A stretch of 64,000 nt of DNA from NCBI RefSeq assembly GCF_010726645.1, contig NZ_AP022563.1, positions 2,480,001 through 2,544,000 of the forward strand, given 5' to 3'. Numbering within the stretch: the stretch's first letter is position 1; the number at the start of each line of letters is the position of its first letter. Origin of the DNA: Mycolicibacterium duvalii. GTDB lineage: Bacteria; Actinomycetota; Actinomycetes; Mycobacteriales; Mycobacteriaceae. A program made the translations under genes and the position numbers. The notes under the pieces are model-generated. The model worked only from the letters and a program-made list of their open reading frames with translations, ran no database searches and was not told the DNA's origin. Shown one piece after another: positions 53,382-62,185 of the stretch.

Positions 53382-54668
53382 TCAGCCGCCTCCGACCGAC
53401 GAGCGCTCGCGCGAGGAGTATGTGTCCGACGAGCGCTCGCGCGAGGAGTATGTGTCCGACGAGCGCTCGCGCGAGGAGTGCAACCCGGCACTGGCCAGCG
53501 CTGCCTGGCGGGCTCGCTCCACCGCCGCGGGCAGCACCGCCAGCGCCGCGTCGACGTCGGCGTCGGTGCTGGTGTGTCCCAGGGACAGGCGCAGCGAGCC
53601 GCGTGCGCTGGCCGATTCCGCCCCCATCGCGATCAACACGTGCGAGGGTCGCGCCACCCCGGCCGTGCACGCCGAGCCGGTCGAGCATTCGATTCCCTTG
53701 GCGTCGAGCAGCATCAGCAATGAGTCGCCCTCACAACCAGCGAAGGTGAAGTGCGCGTTGCCCGGCAGTCGCCGCGTGCCGCGGGCGCCGTTGAGGTGCA
53801 CCCCGTCGATCGACCCGAGCACCCCGTCGACCAGGCGGTCACGCAGTGCCCGAATCCGGAATGCGGTGCCGTCCATGGTCCGGACTGCCTCGCGGGCCGC
53901 CGCGGCCATCGCCGCGGCCCCCGCGACGTCCTGGGTACCCGAACGCACGTCGCGTTCCTGGCCTCCGCCGTGCAGCTGCGGCACGCAACCGACGTCGCGG
54001 CGCAACAACAACGCGCCCACCCCGGTCGGTCCGCCGAACTTGTGCGCGGTCACACTCATCGCCGACAACCCGCTTCCAGCGAAATCAACCGGCAGCTGCC
54101 CCACCGCCTGCACCGCATCGCTGTGCATAGGTATTTCGAATTCCATTGCGACAGCGGCTAGTTCACTAATCGGGAGCACGGTGCCGACTTCGTTGTTGGC
54201 CCACATCACCGAGATCAGCGCCACGTCGTCCGGATCATCGAGCGCCGTGCGCAACGACTCGGCGCTCACCGCCCCGACCTCGTCGACCGGAAGCCACGTG
54301 ACCTCGGCGCCTTCGTGCTCGACCAGCCACTGCACCGCATCGAGCACCGCGTGGTGTTCCACCGGGGTCGTGACGATGCGGCGCCGGCGCGGGTCGGCGT
54401 CGCGGCGTGCCCAGTAGATGCCCTTGACGGCGAGGTTGTCGCTTTCTGTGCCGCCCGCGGTGAAGATCACCTCCGAGGGCCGGGCGCCCAGCAGCTGCGC
54501 CAGCTCCTCCCGGGACTCTTCGAGGCGGCGCCGTGCCGATCGTCCCGACCCGTGCAACGACGACGCATTGCCTACCGTGGCCAACACAGCCGCCATCGCC
54601 TCGATAGCGGCGGGACGCATCGGCGTGGTGGCGGCGTGGTCGAGATAGACCGGCGCGGGGGAAGACAT
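53382..54668 (-). CDS. iscS: Cysteine desulfurase, with a repeat-encoded C-terminal tail
   Basis: A 428-residue group I cysteine desulfurase. It has [18 protein letters not shown], the PLP lysine in [17 protein letters not shown] and the active-site Cys in [18 protein letters not shown]. It supplies sulfur to MnmA, encoded next. The M. tuberculosis orthologue is, from memory, about 393 residues. Here the last ~35 residues are an extra tail in which [10 protein letters not shown] occurs twice and SSRERSS a third time, coded by a 30-bp tandem repeat. The tail is hydrophilic and beyond the catalytic fold, so activity is probably intact. Confidence 0.94.
   Translation of the reverse strand: MSSPAPVYLDHAATTPMRPAAIEAMAAVLATVGNASSLHGSGRSARRRLEESREELAQLLGARPSEVIFTAGGTESDNLAVKGIYWARRDADPRRRRIVTTPVEHHAVLDAVQWLVEHEGAEVTWLPVDEVGAVSAESLRTALDDPDDVALISVMWANNEVGTVLPISELAAVAMEFEIPMHSDAVQAVGQLPVDFAGSGLSAMSVTAHKFGGPTGVGALLLRRDVGCVPQLHGGGQERDVRSGTQDVAGAAAMAAAAREAVRTMDGTAFRIRALRDRLVDGVLGSIDGVHLNGARGTRRLPGNAHFTFAGCEGDSLLMLLDAKGIECSTGSACTAGVARPSHVLIAMGAESASARGSLRLSLGHTSTDADVDAALAVLPAAVERARQAALASAGLHSSRERSSDTYSSRERSSDTYSSRERSSVGGG
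53397..53479. repeat. 30-bp tandem repeat at the 3' end of iscS
   Basis: Units at 53,401-53,430 and 53,431-53,460 are identical, and a third runs to 53,479. The core GAGCGCTCGCGCGAGGAG contains the palindromes AGCGCT and CTCGCGCGAG. It is in frame with iscS. The same core, with three transitions, forms the array at 62,181-62,288. Confidence 0.92.
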
Positions 54669-54729
54669 AACCGTTCCAGAATAGCCGTCGCCGCGCGACC
54701 GGCCTCAGTCGCCGCAGCTCTGGCGCCGG

Positions 54730-55578
54730 TCAGGCGGCCAGGGTGTGGTGGCTACGGTGCTCGGTCGGCCGCGCCGGGGTCGGGTCGTCACCGGTGTCCC
54801 GCACGGCGCGCTGGCAGCGGTCCGCCAGCTCACGTCGATCCTGTCCGGGCAGCTGCAGGGACTCGACGCCGACCCGCACCTCGGTGCCCCGGGCCGCGAC
54901 GATCCGGCGCAGCGACGCCCACAGCGTGTCGTCACCGATGTAGGCGGCCGCCGTGGACAGGGCCCCGTCGCGGTGGTGATAGCTCAGCCGCAGCGGCTGC
55001 ACGGCCCGCTGCGCGTCGATCGCGGCCTGGAACATCGCCGGCCGGAACTGTCCGTGTGCCCGGCCACACCAGGTGGTGCCCTCCGGGAAGGCCACCACCG
55101 TGTGGCCGGCACGCAACCGGTCGGCGACGGTGCGCACCACCTCGGGCAACCGGCGCAGACTGGCGCGGTCGATCGGAATGACCTTGACCAGGCGGGCCAC
55201 CGCGCCGAGCGCCGGCCACTGCAGCATCTCCGACTTGGCGACGAACGAGCCCGGCAGCACCGCCCCGATGACGAAGACGTCCACCCAGGACACGTGACCG
55301 GCGACCACCAGGACCCCCGACACGTTGCGGACCGGGCCGCCGAACACGGTGATCCGGATGCCGAGGCACCGCAACACGGCGCGGCAGTACCCGCGCTGCC
55401 AGCGCCGCCGACCCGGTACCGGTACCGCCAGCAGCGGCATCAGCGGCAGCATCAGCAGTACCAGGACGCTCCGGCACACCGTCCGGGCCAGCACCCGGGC
55501 GGCCCGCCCGGGCGGGGGTCCCGCCACGCAGTCGGACATGCAGGTGGCCCGGGGCAGCCAGGCGTGCGGGGCGTTCAC
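54730..55578 (-). CDS. 1-acyl-glycerol-3-phosphate/lyso-ornithine-lipid acyltransferase (PlsC/OlsA type)
   Basis: A 282-residue PlsC-family acyltransferase with a hydrophobic N-terminal anchor (VLVLLMLPLMPLLAVPV). The catalytic HX4D box is GHVSWVDVFVIGAV, and substrate-binding FPEGTTWCG follows about 80 residues later. The GTG start at 55,578 overlaps the TGA of the OlsB-like gene (GTGA), so both are made together. The pairing with an OlsB homologue suggests O-acylation of lyso-ornithine lipid (OlsA role) rather than general phosphatidic acid synthesis. That function is inferred; the M. tuberculosis counterpart Rv3026c is uncharacterised to my knowledge. Confidence 0.82.
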   Translation of the reverse strand: MNAPHAWLPRATCMSDCVAGPPPGRAARVLARTVCRSVLVLLMLPLMPLLAVPVPGRRRWQRGYCRAVLRCLGIRITVFGGPVRNVSGVLVVAGHVSWVDVFVIGAVLPGSFVAKSEMLQWPALGAVARLVKVIPIDRASLRRLPEVVRTVADRLRAGHTVVAFPEGTTWCGRAHGQFRPAMFQAAIDAQRAVQPLRLSYHHRDGALSTAAAYIGDDTLWASLRRIVAARGTEVRVGVESLQLPGQDRRELADRCQRAVRDTGDDPTPARPTEHRSHHTLAA

Positions 55579-56423
55579 CGCGCGCCGCCCGCGATCGCGG
55601 CGGCCGCCCCGGCCGAGCGCAACCGGCGCAGATAACGCAGATCGGCTCGGCGTTTGTCGAGCAGCGCGGGAAAGTCGCCCACCCCGAAGACCGGGTCGTG
55701 GGCCGGTTCGCCGCACACCTGCGCGCCCAGCCGCAGGTAACCGCGCAGCAGCGGCGGGACGCTGCACCGCGACGGTGGGGTGATGTCATCGAGCCCGCAC
55801 CCGTCGACGACGACGGGACGGTACGGGTAGACGGTGTGGCAGGCCGCGGCGGCGTGACGGCGCCGCACGACGTCGCGCACTCCCCGCAGCTGGCTGCCGG
55901 GCGCCAGGTCGCCCGTCGGGTCGACCACGGGCACCGACACACATCCGGCCACGTAGTCGTAGCCGCTGCGATCCAGGTAGGCCAGGATCCCGGTCCACAT
56001 CAGTAGCACCACCGCACCGTTGCGGTGGCCGGCCCGAACCACCGCGCGGCCCATCTCGACCAGTCCGGGGCGCAGCGGGTCCAGGCCCGCGACATCGAAC
56101 TCGGTGGCGGTGTACAGCCCGCCCGCGGCAATGGCGCCCGGGGGCGGCAGCATCCGGTAGCAGCCGACCACCTGTCCGGTGGTGTCGTCGCGCACCAGCA
56201 GGTGGTCGCAGTATTCGTCGAAGCGGTCGGCGTCGCGGCCGTCGGCGGCGGCGGGCAGGGCGTAGCCGGGTTCGGTGGAGAAGACGTCGTGGCGCAGACG
56301 TTGCGCGGCGTCGATGGCGTCGGCGTCGGTGCTCAGCAGCAGCGAATAGCGTGGTGCCGCGGACTGCGGCGCCGGGCTGTCGTCGGATCGGATGAGTACA
56401 GAAGCGGTGCTCACGATCAGCAC
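55575..56423 (-). CDS. OlsB-like GNAT N-acyltransferase (ornithine lipid type)
   Basis: A 282-residue protein of the OlsB/hemolysin-like acyltransferase family. Matching stretches are AQRLRHDVFSTEPGYA, DADRFDEYCDHLLVRD, VVGCYRMLPP, GGLYTATEFDVAGL, LVEMGRAVVRAGHRNGAVVLLMWTGILAYLDRSGYDYVAGCVSVPV. OlsB transfers a 3-hydroxyacyl chain from ACP to the alpha-amine of ornithine. Overlap with the PlsC-type gene makes an OlsB-OlsA operon. The amino acid actually acylated is not determined. Corresponds to Rv3027c in position. Confidence 0.82.
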   Translation of the reverse strand: MLIVSTASVLIRSDDSPAPQSAAPRYSLLLSTDADAIDAAQRLRHDVFSTEPGYALPAAADGRDADRFDEYCDHLLVRDDTTGQVVGCYRMLPPPGAIAAGGLYTATEFDVAGLDPLRPGLVEMGRAVVRAGHRNGAVVLLMWTGILAYLDRSGYDYVAGCVSVPVVDPTGDLAPGSQLRGVRDVVRRRHAAAACHTVYPYRPVVVDGCGLDDITPPSRCSVPPLLRGYLRLGAQVCGEPAHDPVFGVGDFPALLDKRRADLRYLRRLRSAGAAAAIAGGAR

Positions 56424-56513
56424 GGTGGCCCAGCGGGGTCTCCGGTCGGCATCACGGGAGTGACGTGTCCGTGAGCGTCAGATGACGAGTTGCTCGCCGT
56501 GGTTCGGCGATCA

Positions 56514-56559
56514 GACGCAAAATCGCCCGATTCCCGCAGGAAACGGGCGACTTTGCGTC
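56514..56559. terminator. Hairpin downstream of etfA
   Basis: Arms 56,514-56,529 and 56,544-56,559 are 16 bp with a single mismatch (GACGCAAAATCGCCCG against CGGGCGACTTTGCGTC), loop 14 nt. It lies 31 bp after the etfA stop and before the promoter of the OlsB-like gene, all on the - strand. It most likely terminates the etfBA transcript; the T run is inside the stem. Confidence 0.7.
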
Positions 56560-56589
56560 GCTGGCCGGGGCGACCCGGCCGGAGGTCGA

Positions 56590-57546
56590 TCAGCCCTTGC
56601 GGGCCTTGACGGCCTCGGTCAACTGCGGGGTGACCTTGAACAGGTCGCCCACGATGCCGAGGTCGGCGATCTCGAAGATCGGCGCCTCTTCGTCCTTGTT
56701 GACCGCAATGATCGTCTTCGACGTCTGCATGCCCGCACGGTGCTGGATCGCCCCGGAGATGCCCAGCGCGATGTAGAGCTGCGGCGAGACCGTCTTGCCG
56801 GTCTGGCCGACCTGGAACTGGCCCGGGTAGTAGCCGGAGTCGACCGCGGCACGCGAGGCGCCGACCGCGGCCCCGAGGGAGTCGGCGAGTTCCTCGACGA
56901 CGTTGAAGTTCTCGGCGCTACCGACACCGCGGCCACCGGCCACGACGACGGTCGCTTCCGTCAGCTCCGGACGGTCACCGGCCACAGCCGGCTCACGCGC
57001 GGTGATCTTGGTGGCGTTCTCGGCCTGGGCGGGCACCTCGACCGAGACGACCTCGCCGGCGCCGTCGGCCGGCTCGGCGTCGATCGCACCGCCGCGCACC
57101 GTGATGATCGGGGTGTCCCCGACCGCCTCGGCCTCGACGGTGAAGGCACCGCCGAAGATCGAATGGATGCCCTTGCCGCCCTCCTTGACGTCGACGACGT
57201 CGGAGAGCAGGCCGGAGCCGATGCGGGCGGCGAGCCGTCCCGCGATCTCCTTGCCGTCGGCGTTGGCGGCCAGCAGCACGGCGGCCGGCGACGCCGACTC
57301 GGCCAGCGCGGCCAGCACGTCGACATACGGGGTGATCAGGTAGTTCTCCACGTCGTCGGATTCGGCGACGTAGATCTTGGCCGCGCCCGCGGCCTTCAAC
57401 CCATCGGTGAGCCCCTCGGCGGTGCCGGGCTTGGCCACCACCACGGCAGCCGGCTCGCCCAGGGCCCGGGCGGCGGTGATGAGTTCGTTGGTGACCTTCT
57501 TCAGCGCACCATCAGCGTGCTCGACGAGCACGAGTACTTCAGCCAT
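56590..57546 (-). CDS. etfA: Electron transfer flavoprotein, alpha subunit
   Basis: A 318-residue EtfA that holds FAD and passes electrons from acyl-CoA dehydrogenases towards the quinone pool. The C-terminal FAD site is [37 protein letters not shown], followed by [24 protein letters not shown]. The N-terminal domain begins [20 protein letters not shown]. It is 41 bp downstream of etfB. Orthologue Rv3028c (fixB). Confidence 0.96.
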   Translation of the reverse strand: MAEVLVLVEHADGALKKVTNELITAARALGEPAAVVVAKPGTAEGLTDGLKAAGAAKIYVAESDDVENYLITPYVDVLAALAESASPAAVLLAANADGKEIAGRLAARIGSGLLSDVVDVKEGGKGIHSIFGGAFTVEAEAVGDTPIITVRGGAIDAEPADGAGEVVSVEVPAQAENATKITAREPAVAGDRPELTEATVVVAGGRGVGSAENFNVVEELADSLGAAVGASRAAVDSGYYPGQFQVGQTGKTVSPQLYIALGISGAIQHRAGMQTSKTIIAVNKDEEAPIFEIADLGIVGDLFKVTPQLTEAVKARKG

Positions 57547-57587
57547 TCGGATGTCTCTCGTTTCTCAAGTACGGAAGGGATGACCTG

Positions 57588-58379
57588 CTAGATGATTTTC
57601 TGACCGACCAGGTACTCGGCGATCTTGGTGCCGCCGTCGCCCTCGTCGGTGACCTTCTCACCCGCGGTCTTCGGGGGCTTCGGAGTCGACGAGAGCACCT
57701 TCGATCCGGCGTTGGCCACGCCGACCTCGTCGGCCTCGACGCCGATCTCGGCGAGCGTCAGCTTGGTGACTTCCTTCTTCTTGGCGGCCATGATGCCCTT
57801 GAAGGACGGGAAGCGCGGCTCGTTGATCTTCTCGTTCACGCTGACCACCGCGGGCAGCGACGCCTCGAGGGTGAACAGTCCCTCGTCGGTCTCCCGCTCG
57901 GCGACGACCTTGCCGTTCTCCACGGACAGCTTGCGCACGTGGGTCAGCTGCGGCAGGCCCAGGTACTCGGCGATGATCGCCGGGACGGCGCCGCCGGTGC
58001 CGTCGGTCGCCTCGTTGCCGGCGATGACGAGCTCAGTGCCCTCGATGGTGCCCAGCGCGCGGGCCAGCGCCCAGCCGGTCTGCACCATGTCGGATCCGTG
58101 CATGCCCTCGTCGACGAGGTGGACCGCCTTGTCAGCGCCCATGGACAGGGCCTTGCGGATGGCCTCGGTGGCCCGCTCGGGGCCCGCGGTCAACACGGTG
58201 ACGGTGCTGTCGCCGCCCTCGCGCTCCTTGATCAGCAGCGCTTCCTCGACGGCGCGCTCGTTGATCTCGTCGAGCACCGCGTCGGCGGCCTCACGGTCCA
58301 ACGTGTAGTCGCCGTCGGACAGCTTGCGCTCGGACCATGTGTCAGGGACCTGTTTGATCAGGACCACGATATTCGTCAT
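57588..58379 (-). CDS. etfB: Electron transfer flavoprotein, beta subunit
   Basis: A 263-residue EtfB with the family start TNIVVLIKQVPDTWSERKL, AMP-binding NEATDGTGGAVPAIIAEYLGLPQL, and the conserved recognition-loop region SLPAVVSVNEKINEPRFPSFKGIMAAKKK. The ATG at 58,379 is preceded by GAGGAGGAC; the longer frame is rejected. It heads etfBA, and a perfect 16-bp palindrome lies about 75 bp upstream. Orthologue Rv3029c (fixA). Confidence 0.96.
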   Translation of the reverse strand: MTNIVVLIKQVPDTWSERKLSDGDYTLDREAADAVLDEINERAVEEALLIKEREGGDSTVTVLTAGPERATEAIRKALSMGADKAVHLVDEGMHGSDMVQTGWALARALGTIEGTELVIAGNEATDGTGGAVPAIIAEYLGLPQLTHVRKLSVENGKVVAERETDEGLFTLEASLPAVVSVNEKINEPRFPSFKGIMAAKKKEVTKLTLAEIGVEADEVGVANAGSKVLSSTPKPPKTAGEKVTDEGDGGTKIAEYLVGQKII

Positions 58380-58404
58380 AGCTCTGGTTCGTCCTCCTCG
58401 AAGG

Positions 58405-58467
58405 GGCCGGTAGCCGGCCTGCCATACCACGCTTGAAGCAAGCACCACCATGTTACCCGCGGGTAAC
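58405..58467. promoter_or_regulatory. Cluster of palindromes between etfB and the methyltransferase gene
   Basis: GTTACCCGCGGGTAAC at 58,452-58,467 is a perfect 16-bp palindrome and the best operator candidate. GCTTG-AAG-CAAGC at 58,431-58,443 and GGCCGG-TAG-CCGGCC at 58,405-58,419 are further dyads nearer etfB. The region is the divergent promoter space of etfBA and the methylglucose lipopolysaccharide operon. The regulator is not known; TetR-type control of fatty-acid catabolism genes would fit the site form. Confidence 0.55.
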
Positions 58468-58575
58468 TTGCAGCGGTTCGCCAGAACACCATAACTGGTC
58501 GCCGTCGGCGTTCTGTCAGCCCGTAGACAAGCGAACTATTCGTCATCGGACAGTTACGGGTTAGCCTGCCTTCCG

Positions 58576-59385
58576 ATGAGCGCATCTGTTGCCAATGGTC
58601 CTCGCGGCGACCGGCCGGCCGGTCTCCCCGTCGATGCCCCGATGGCCCTGACCGGCGAGCGAACCGTTCCCGGCGTCGCCGAGGAGAACTACTGGTTCCG
58701 TCGCCACGAGGTGGTCTACCGCCGGCTGGTGGACCGCTGCCGCGGCCGCGACGTGCTCGAGGCCGGTTGCGGGGAGGGGTACGGCGCCGACCTGATCGCC
58801 GACGTGGCGCGCTCGGTGATCGGCCTGGATTACGACGAGTCGGCGGTGGCGCACGTCCGCGCGCGGTATCCCCGCGTGGACATGCGGCACGGAAATCTCG
58901 CGGAGTTGCCGCTCGACGACAGCTCGGTCGACGTCGTGGTCAACTTCCAGGTCATCGAGCACCTGTGGGACCAGGGCCAGTTCGTCGCCGAATGCCGGCG
59001 CGTGCTGCGCCCCGGGGGCCTGCTGCTGATGTCGACCCCCAATCGGATCACCTTCACCCCCGGCAGCGACACCCCGGTCAACCCGTTCCACACCCGTGAA
59101 CTCAACGCCGCCGAACTGACCGAGCTGCTCGAGTCGGCAGGGTTGACCGTGCGGTCGATGCTCGGGGTGTTCCACGGCGCGCGGCTGGCCGAGCTCGACG
59201 CCCGCCACGGCGGCTCGATCATCGATGCGCAGATCTCCCGGGCGCTGGCCGACGCCCCGTGGCCCGCTGCCCTGCTGGCCGACGTGACCTCGGTGGACAT
59301 CGACGATTTCGATCTGACCGGGAGCGGACCCGACAGGGACATTGATGACAGCCTCGATCTGGTCGCGATCGCGGTGCGGCCGTGA
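58576..59385 (+). CDS. SAM-dependent methyltransferase of the MGLP cluster (Rv3030-like)
   Basis: A 269-residue class I methyltransferase. SAM motif I is DVLEAGCGEGYGADLIAD (about residue 57), followed by VIGLDYDES, GNLAELPLDDSSVDVVVNFQVIEHLWDQ and the post-I motif VLRPGGLLLMSTPN. In mycobacteria this gene is the first of the cluster for 6-O-methylglucose lipopolysaccharide (MGLP), and its exact methyl acceptor has not been settled as far as I know. It overlaps the next gene by 4 nt (GTGA). Confidence 0.88.
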   Translation: MSASVANGPRGDRPAGLPVDAPMALTGERTVPGVAEENYWFRRHEVVYRRLVDRCRGRDVLEAGCGEGYGADLIADVARSVIGLDYDESAVAHVRARYPRVDMRHGNLAELPLDDSSVDVVVNFQVIEHLWDQGQFVAECRRVLRPGGLLLMSTPNRITFTPGSDTPVNPFHTRELNAAELTELLESAGLTVRSMLGVFHGARLAELDARHGGSIIDAQISRALADAPWPAALLADVTSVDIDDFDLTGSGPDRDIDDSLDLVAIAVRP

Positions 59386-60956
59386 CGACGTCCGAACACG
59401 GTGCCGTCCCGGGGCTGTTCACCCTGGTCCTGCACACCCACCTGCCCTGGCTGGCCCACCACGGACGCTGGCCGGTCGGTGAGGAATGGCTCTACCAATC
59501 GTGGTCGGCGTCCTATCTGCCGCTGGTGCGGGTGCTGCGGGCCCTGGCCGCCGAGAACCGGACCCACCTGCTCACCCTGGGCATCACGCCGGTGGTCGCG
59601 GCCCAACTCGACGACCCGTACTGCCTGCAGGGCATGCATCATTGGCTGGCCAACTGGCAGCTGCGCGCACTGGAGGCGGCCACGACGCGCACCGCCTCGG
59701 GACCGTCGCCGGCGTCAGCACCGGAAGCACTGCGCCGCTTCGGATCCCGTGAGCATGCCGAAGCCGAGCGGGAGCTTGTCGAGTTCGATGCGTACTGGCG
59801 CCACGGTGCCAGCCCGGTGCTGCGGGAGCTGATCGACGGTGAGGTCATCGAGCTGCTGGGCGGGCCGTTGGCCCACCCGTTCCAGCCGCTGCTGCATCCT
59901 CGCTTGCGTGAATTCGCGCTGCGCGAGGGGCTCGCCGACGCCGGAGCGCGATTCGCTCACACCCCACGCGGCATCTGGGCACCGGAGTGCGCCTACGCGC
60001 CGGGGATGGAGACCGACTACGCGGCCGCCGGGGTCGGCCATTTCATGGTCGACGGGCCGTCGCTGCACGGCGACACCGCGCTGGGCCGCCCGGTCGCCGA
60101 CTCCGACGTCATCGCGTTCGGCCGTGACCTGCAGGTCAGCTACCGCGTGTGGTCGCCGAAATCCGGATACCCCGGTCATCCCGCCTATCGCGATTTCCAC
60201 ACCTACGACCACGCGACCGGCCTCAAGCCGGCGCGGGTGACCGGTCGACAGGTGCCCTCCGCGGACAAGGCGCCGTATGACCCTGACCGCGCCGACGCGG
60301 CCATCGACGGACATGTCGCCGATTTCGTCGACACGGTGCGGAAGCGGATGCGCGCGGAGAGCGAGCGCATCGGGCGCCCGGCCCACGTGGTCGCGGCGTT
60401 CGACACCGAGCTGTTCGGGCACTGGTGGTACGAGGGCCCGGAGTGGCTGGCGCGAGTGCTGCGCGCGTTGCCGGCCGCCGGTGTGCGGGTCGGCACGCTC
60501 TCCGATGCGGTCCGCGGCGGGTACCTCGGCGGCCGGGTCGATCTGCCGCCGAGCTCGTGGGGTTCGGGCAAGGACTGGCAGGTGTGGGCCGGAGAAAGGG
60601 TCGCCGATCTGGTCCAGCTGAACAATGAGGTCGTCGACACCGCGCTGACCACCGTGGACAAGGCGCTCGCCCGGGCCGCGGCGGTCGGCGCGCCGACGCC
60701 GCGCAACCCCGTGGCCGACCAGATACTGCGGGAGACGCTGCTGACGGTGTCCAGCGACTGGCCGTTCATGATCAGCAAGGATTCGGCGGCCGACTACGCG
60801 CGCTACCGCGCCCACCTGCACGCCCACGCCACGCGGGAGATCGCCGCGGCGGCCGCGGCCGGGCGCCAGGAGCAGGCCCGGCGGCTCGCCGAGGGCTGGA
60901 ACCGCGCCGACGGACTGTTCGGCGCACTGGATGCGCGCAGGCTGCCGGTCGCATGA
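59382..60956 (+). CDS. GH57 alpha-glucan branching enzyme-like protein (Rv3031-like)
   Basis: A 524-residue family-57 glycoside hydrolase/branching enzyme. It has the N-terminal LVLHTHLPWLAHHGRWPVGEEW and a catalytic glutamate in GIWAPECAYAPGM (about residue 203). The second acid is in AAFDTELFGHWWYEGPEWL (about residue 343), and a helical DUF1957-type C-domain follows. In mycobacteria the orthologue is proposed to branch the alpha-glucan chain of MGLP. GTG start at 59,382 and ATGA overlap with the next gene place it in the middle of a coupled three-gene operon. Confidence 0.9.
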   Translation: MTTSEHGAVPGLFTLVLHTHLPWLAHHGRWPVGEEWLYQSWSASYLPLVRVLRALAAENRTHLLTLGITPVVAAQLDDPYCLQGMHHWLANWQLRALEAATTRTASGPSPASAPEALRRFGSREHAEAERELVEFDAYWRHGASPVLRELIDGEVIELLGGPLAHPFQPLLHPRLREFALREGLADAGARFAHTPRGIWAPECAYAPGMETDYAAAGVGHFMVDGPSLHGDTALGRPVADSDVIAFGRDLQVSYRVWSPKSGYPGHPAYRDFHTYDHATGLKPARVTGRQVPSADKAPYDPDRADAAIDGHVADFVDTVRKRMRAESERIGRPAHVVAAFDTELFGHWWYEGPEWLARVLRALPAAGVRVGTLSDAVRGGYLGGRVDLPPSSWGSGKDWQVWAGERVADLVQLNNEVVDTALTTVDKALARAAAVGAPTPRNPVADQILRETLLTVSSDWPFMISKDSAADYARYRAHLHAHATREIAAAAAAGRQEQARRLAEGWNRADGLFGALDARRLPVA

Positions 60957-62185
60957 AGCTCAAGATCCTGCTGATCTCGTGGGAGTATCCGCCGGTGGTG
61001 ATCGGCGGGCTGGGACGCCACGTGCATCACCTGGCCACCGAGCTGGCCGGCGCGGGCCACGACGTCGTCGTGCTCAGCCGCAGACCCACGGCCACCGACC
61101 CGATGTCGCACCCCACCACCGATGAGGTCTGCGAGGGGGTGCGTGTCGTCGCCGCCGCGGAGGACCCGCACGAGTTCAGCTTCGGCACCGACATGATGGC
61201 CTGGACGCTGGCGATGGGGCACGCCATGATCCGTGCCGGTCTCGGCTTGTCCGACTGGCGGCCCGACGTGGTGCACGCTCACGACTGGCTGGTGGCCCAT
61301 CCCGCGGTCACGCTGGCCCAATTCTTCGACGTGCCTTTGGTTTCGACCATCCACGCGACCGAGGCGGGCCGGCATTCCGGGTGGGTCAGCGGCGCGGTGA
61401 GCCGCCAGGTCCATGCGCTGGAGTCATGGCTGATCCGCGACTCCGACTCGCTGATCACGTGCTCGGCGTCGATGCGCGACGAGATCACCGCGCTGTTCGG
61501 GCCTGAGCTGGGCGAGATCGCAGTGATCCGCAATGGGATCGACGTGCACGGATGGCCCTTCGCGCCGCGGCGGCCCCACCCCGGTCCTGCCGAGCTGTTG
61601 TACTTCGGCCGCCTGGAGTACGAGAAGGGTGTGCACGACGCGATCGCCGCACTCGCGCGGATCCGGCGCACCCATCCCGGCACCACGTTGACGGTGGCCG
61701 GCGACGGGACCCAGCTGGGCTTCCTGCAACAGCAGGCCCGTGCGCACAAGGTCCTCAAGGCCACCAATTTCGTTGGCCGAGTGAATCATTCACAGCTGCT
61801 CGAGCTGCTGCACCGCGCCGACGCGGCGGTGTTGCCCTCGCTCTACGAGCCGTTCGGCATCGTCGCGCTGGAAGCCGCCGCCTCCGGCCTGCCGTTGGTC
61901 ACCTCGTCGGCCGGCGGGCTCGGTGAAGCCGTCATCGACGGTGTGACCGGGCTGTCGCACCCGGCCGGGGATGTGGCGGCGCTGACCGCGGCGGTCCGCG
62001 CCGTGCTCGACGAACCCGACGCGGCGCAGCGCCGCGCGGTGGCCGCGCGGGAGCGGCTCACCGCCGAATTCGCGTGGGGCACCGTCGCCGCGGAGACCGC
62101 TCAGGTGTATCTGGCCGCCAAGCGGGCCGAACGTCGGCCGCAGCCGCGGCGTCCGATCGCGGAGCGCCCCCTGCCCGGCCGATGA
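60953..62185 (+). CDS. Alpha-1,4-glucosyltransferase of MGLP/glucan synthesis (Rv3032-like)
   Basis: A 410-residue GT4-type glycosyltransferase. The N-terminal acceptor domain is LKILLISWEYPPVVIGGLGRHVHHLATELAGAGHDV. The nucleotide-sugar domain has LLYFGRLEYEKGVHDAIAAL and the EX7E motif in PSLYEPFGIVALEAAASGLPLV. The mycobacterial enzyme elongates the alpha-1,4-glucan of MGLP and contributes to glycogen. The stop codon TGA is supplied by the first unit of a 32-bp tandem repeat (GATGAGCG). Confidence 0.9.
   Translation: MKLKILLISWEYPPVVIGGLGRHVHHLATELAGAGHDVVVLSRRPTATDPMSHPTTDEVCEGVRVVAAAEDPHEFSFGTDMMAWTLAMGHAMIRAGLGLSDWRPDVVHAHDWLVAHPAVTLAQFFDVPLVSTIHATEAGRHSGWVSGAVSRQVHALESWLIRDSDSLITCSASMRDEITALFGPELGEIAVIRNGIDVHGWPFAPRRPHPGPAELLYFGRLEYEKGVHDAIAALARIRRTHPGTTLTVAGDGTQLGFLQQQARAHKVLKATNFVGRVNHSQLLELLHRADAAVLPSLYEPFGIVALEAAASGLPLVTSSAGGLGEAVIDGVTGLSHPAGDVAALTAAVRAVLDEPDAAQRRAVAARERLTAEFAWGTVAAETAQVYLAAKRAERRPQPRRPIAERPLPGR

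Noticed and set aside
53397..53479. Repeat in iscS considered as CRISPR or an IS remnant
   Set aside because: 30-bp perfect tandem units without unique spacers or transposase sequence; in frame with iscS.
52307..53491. Longer mnmA starting upstream of 53,380
   Set aside because: The extra 37 residues are the translation of the tandem repeat, and the family sequence starts exactly at [10 protein letters not shown].
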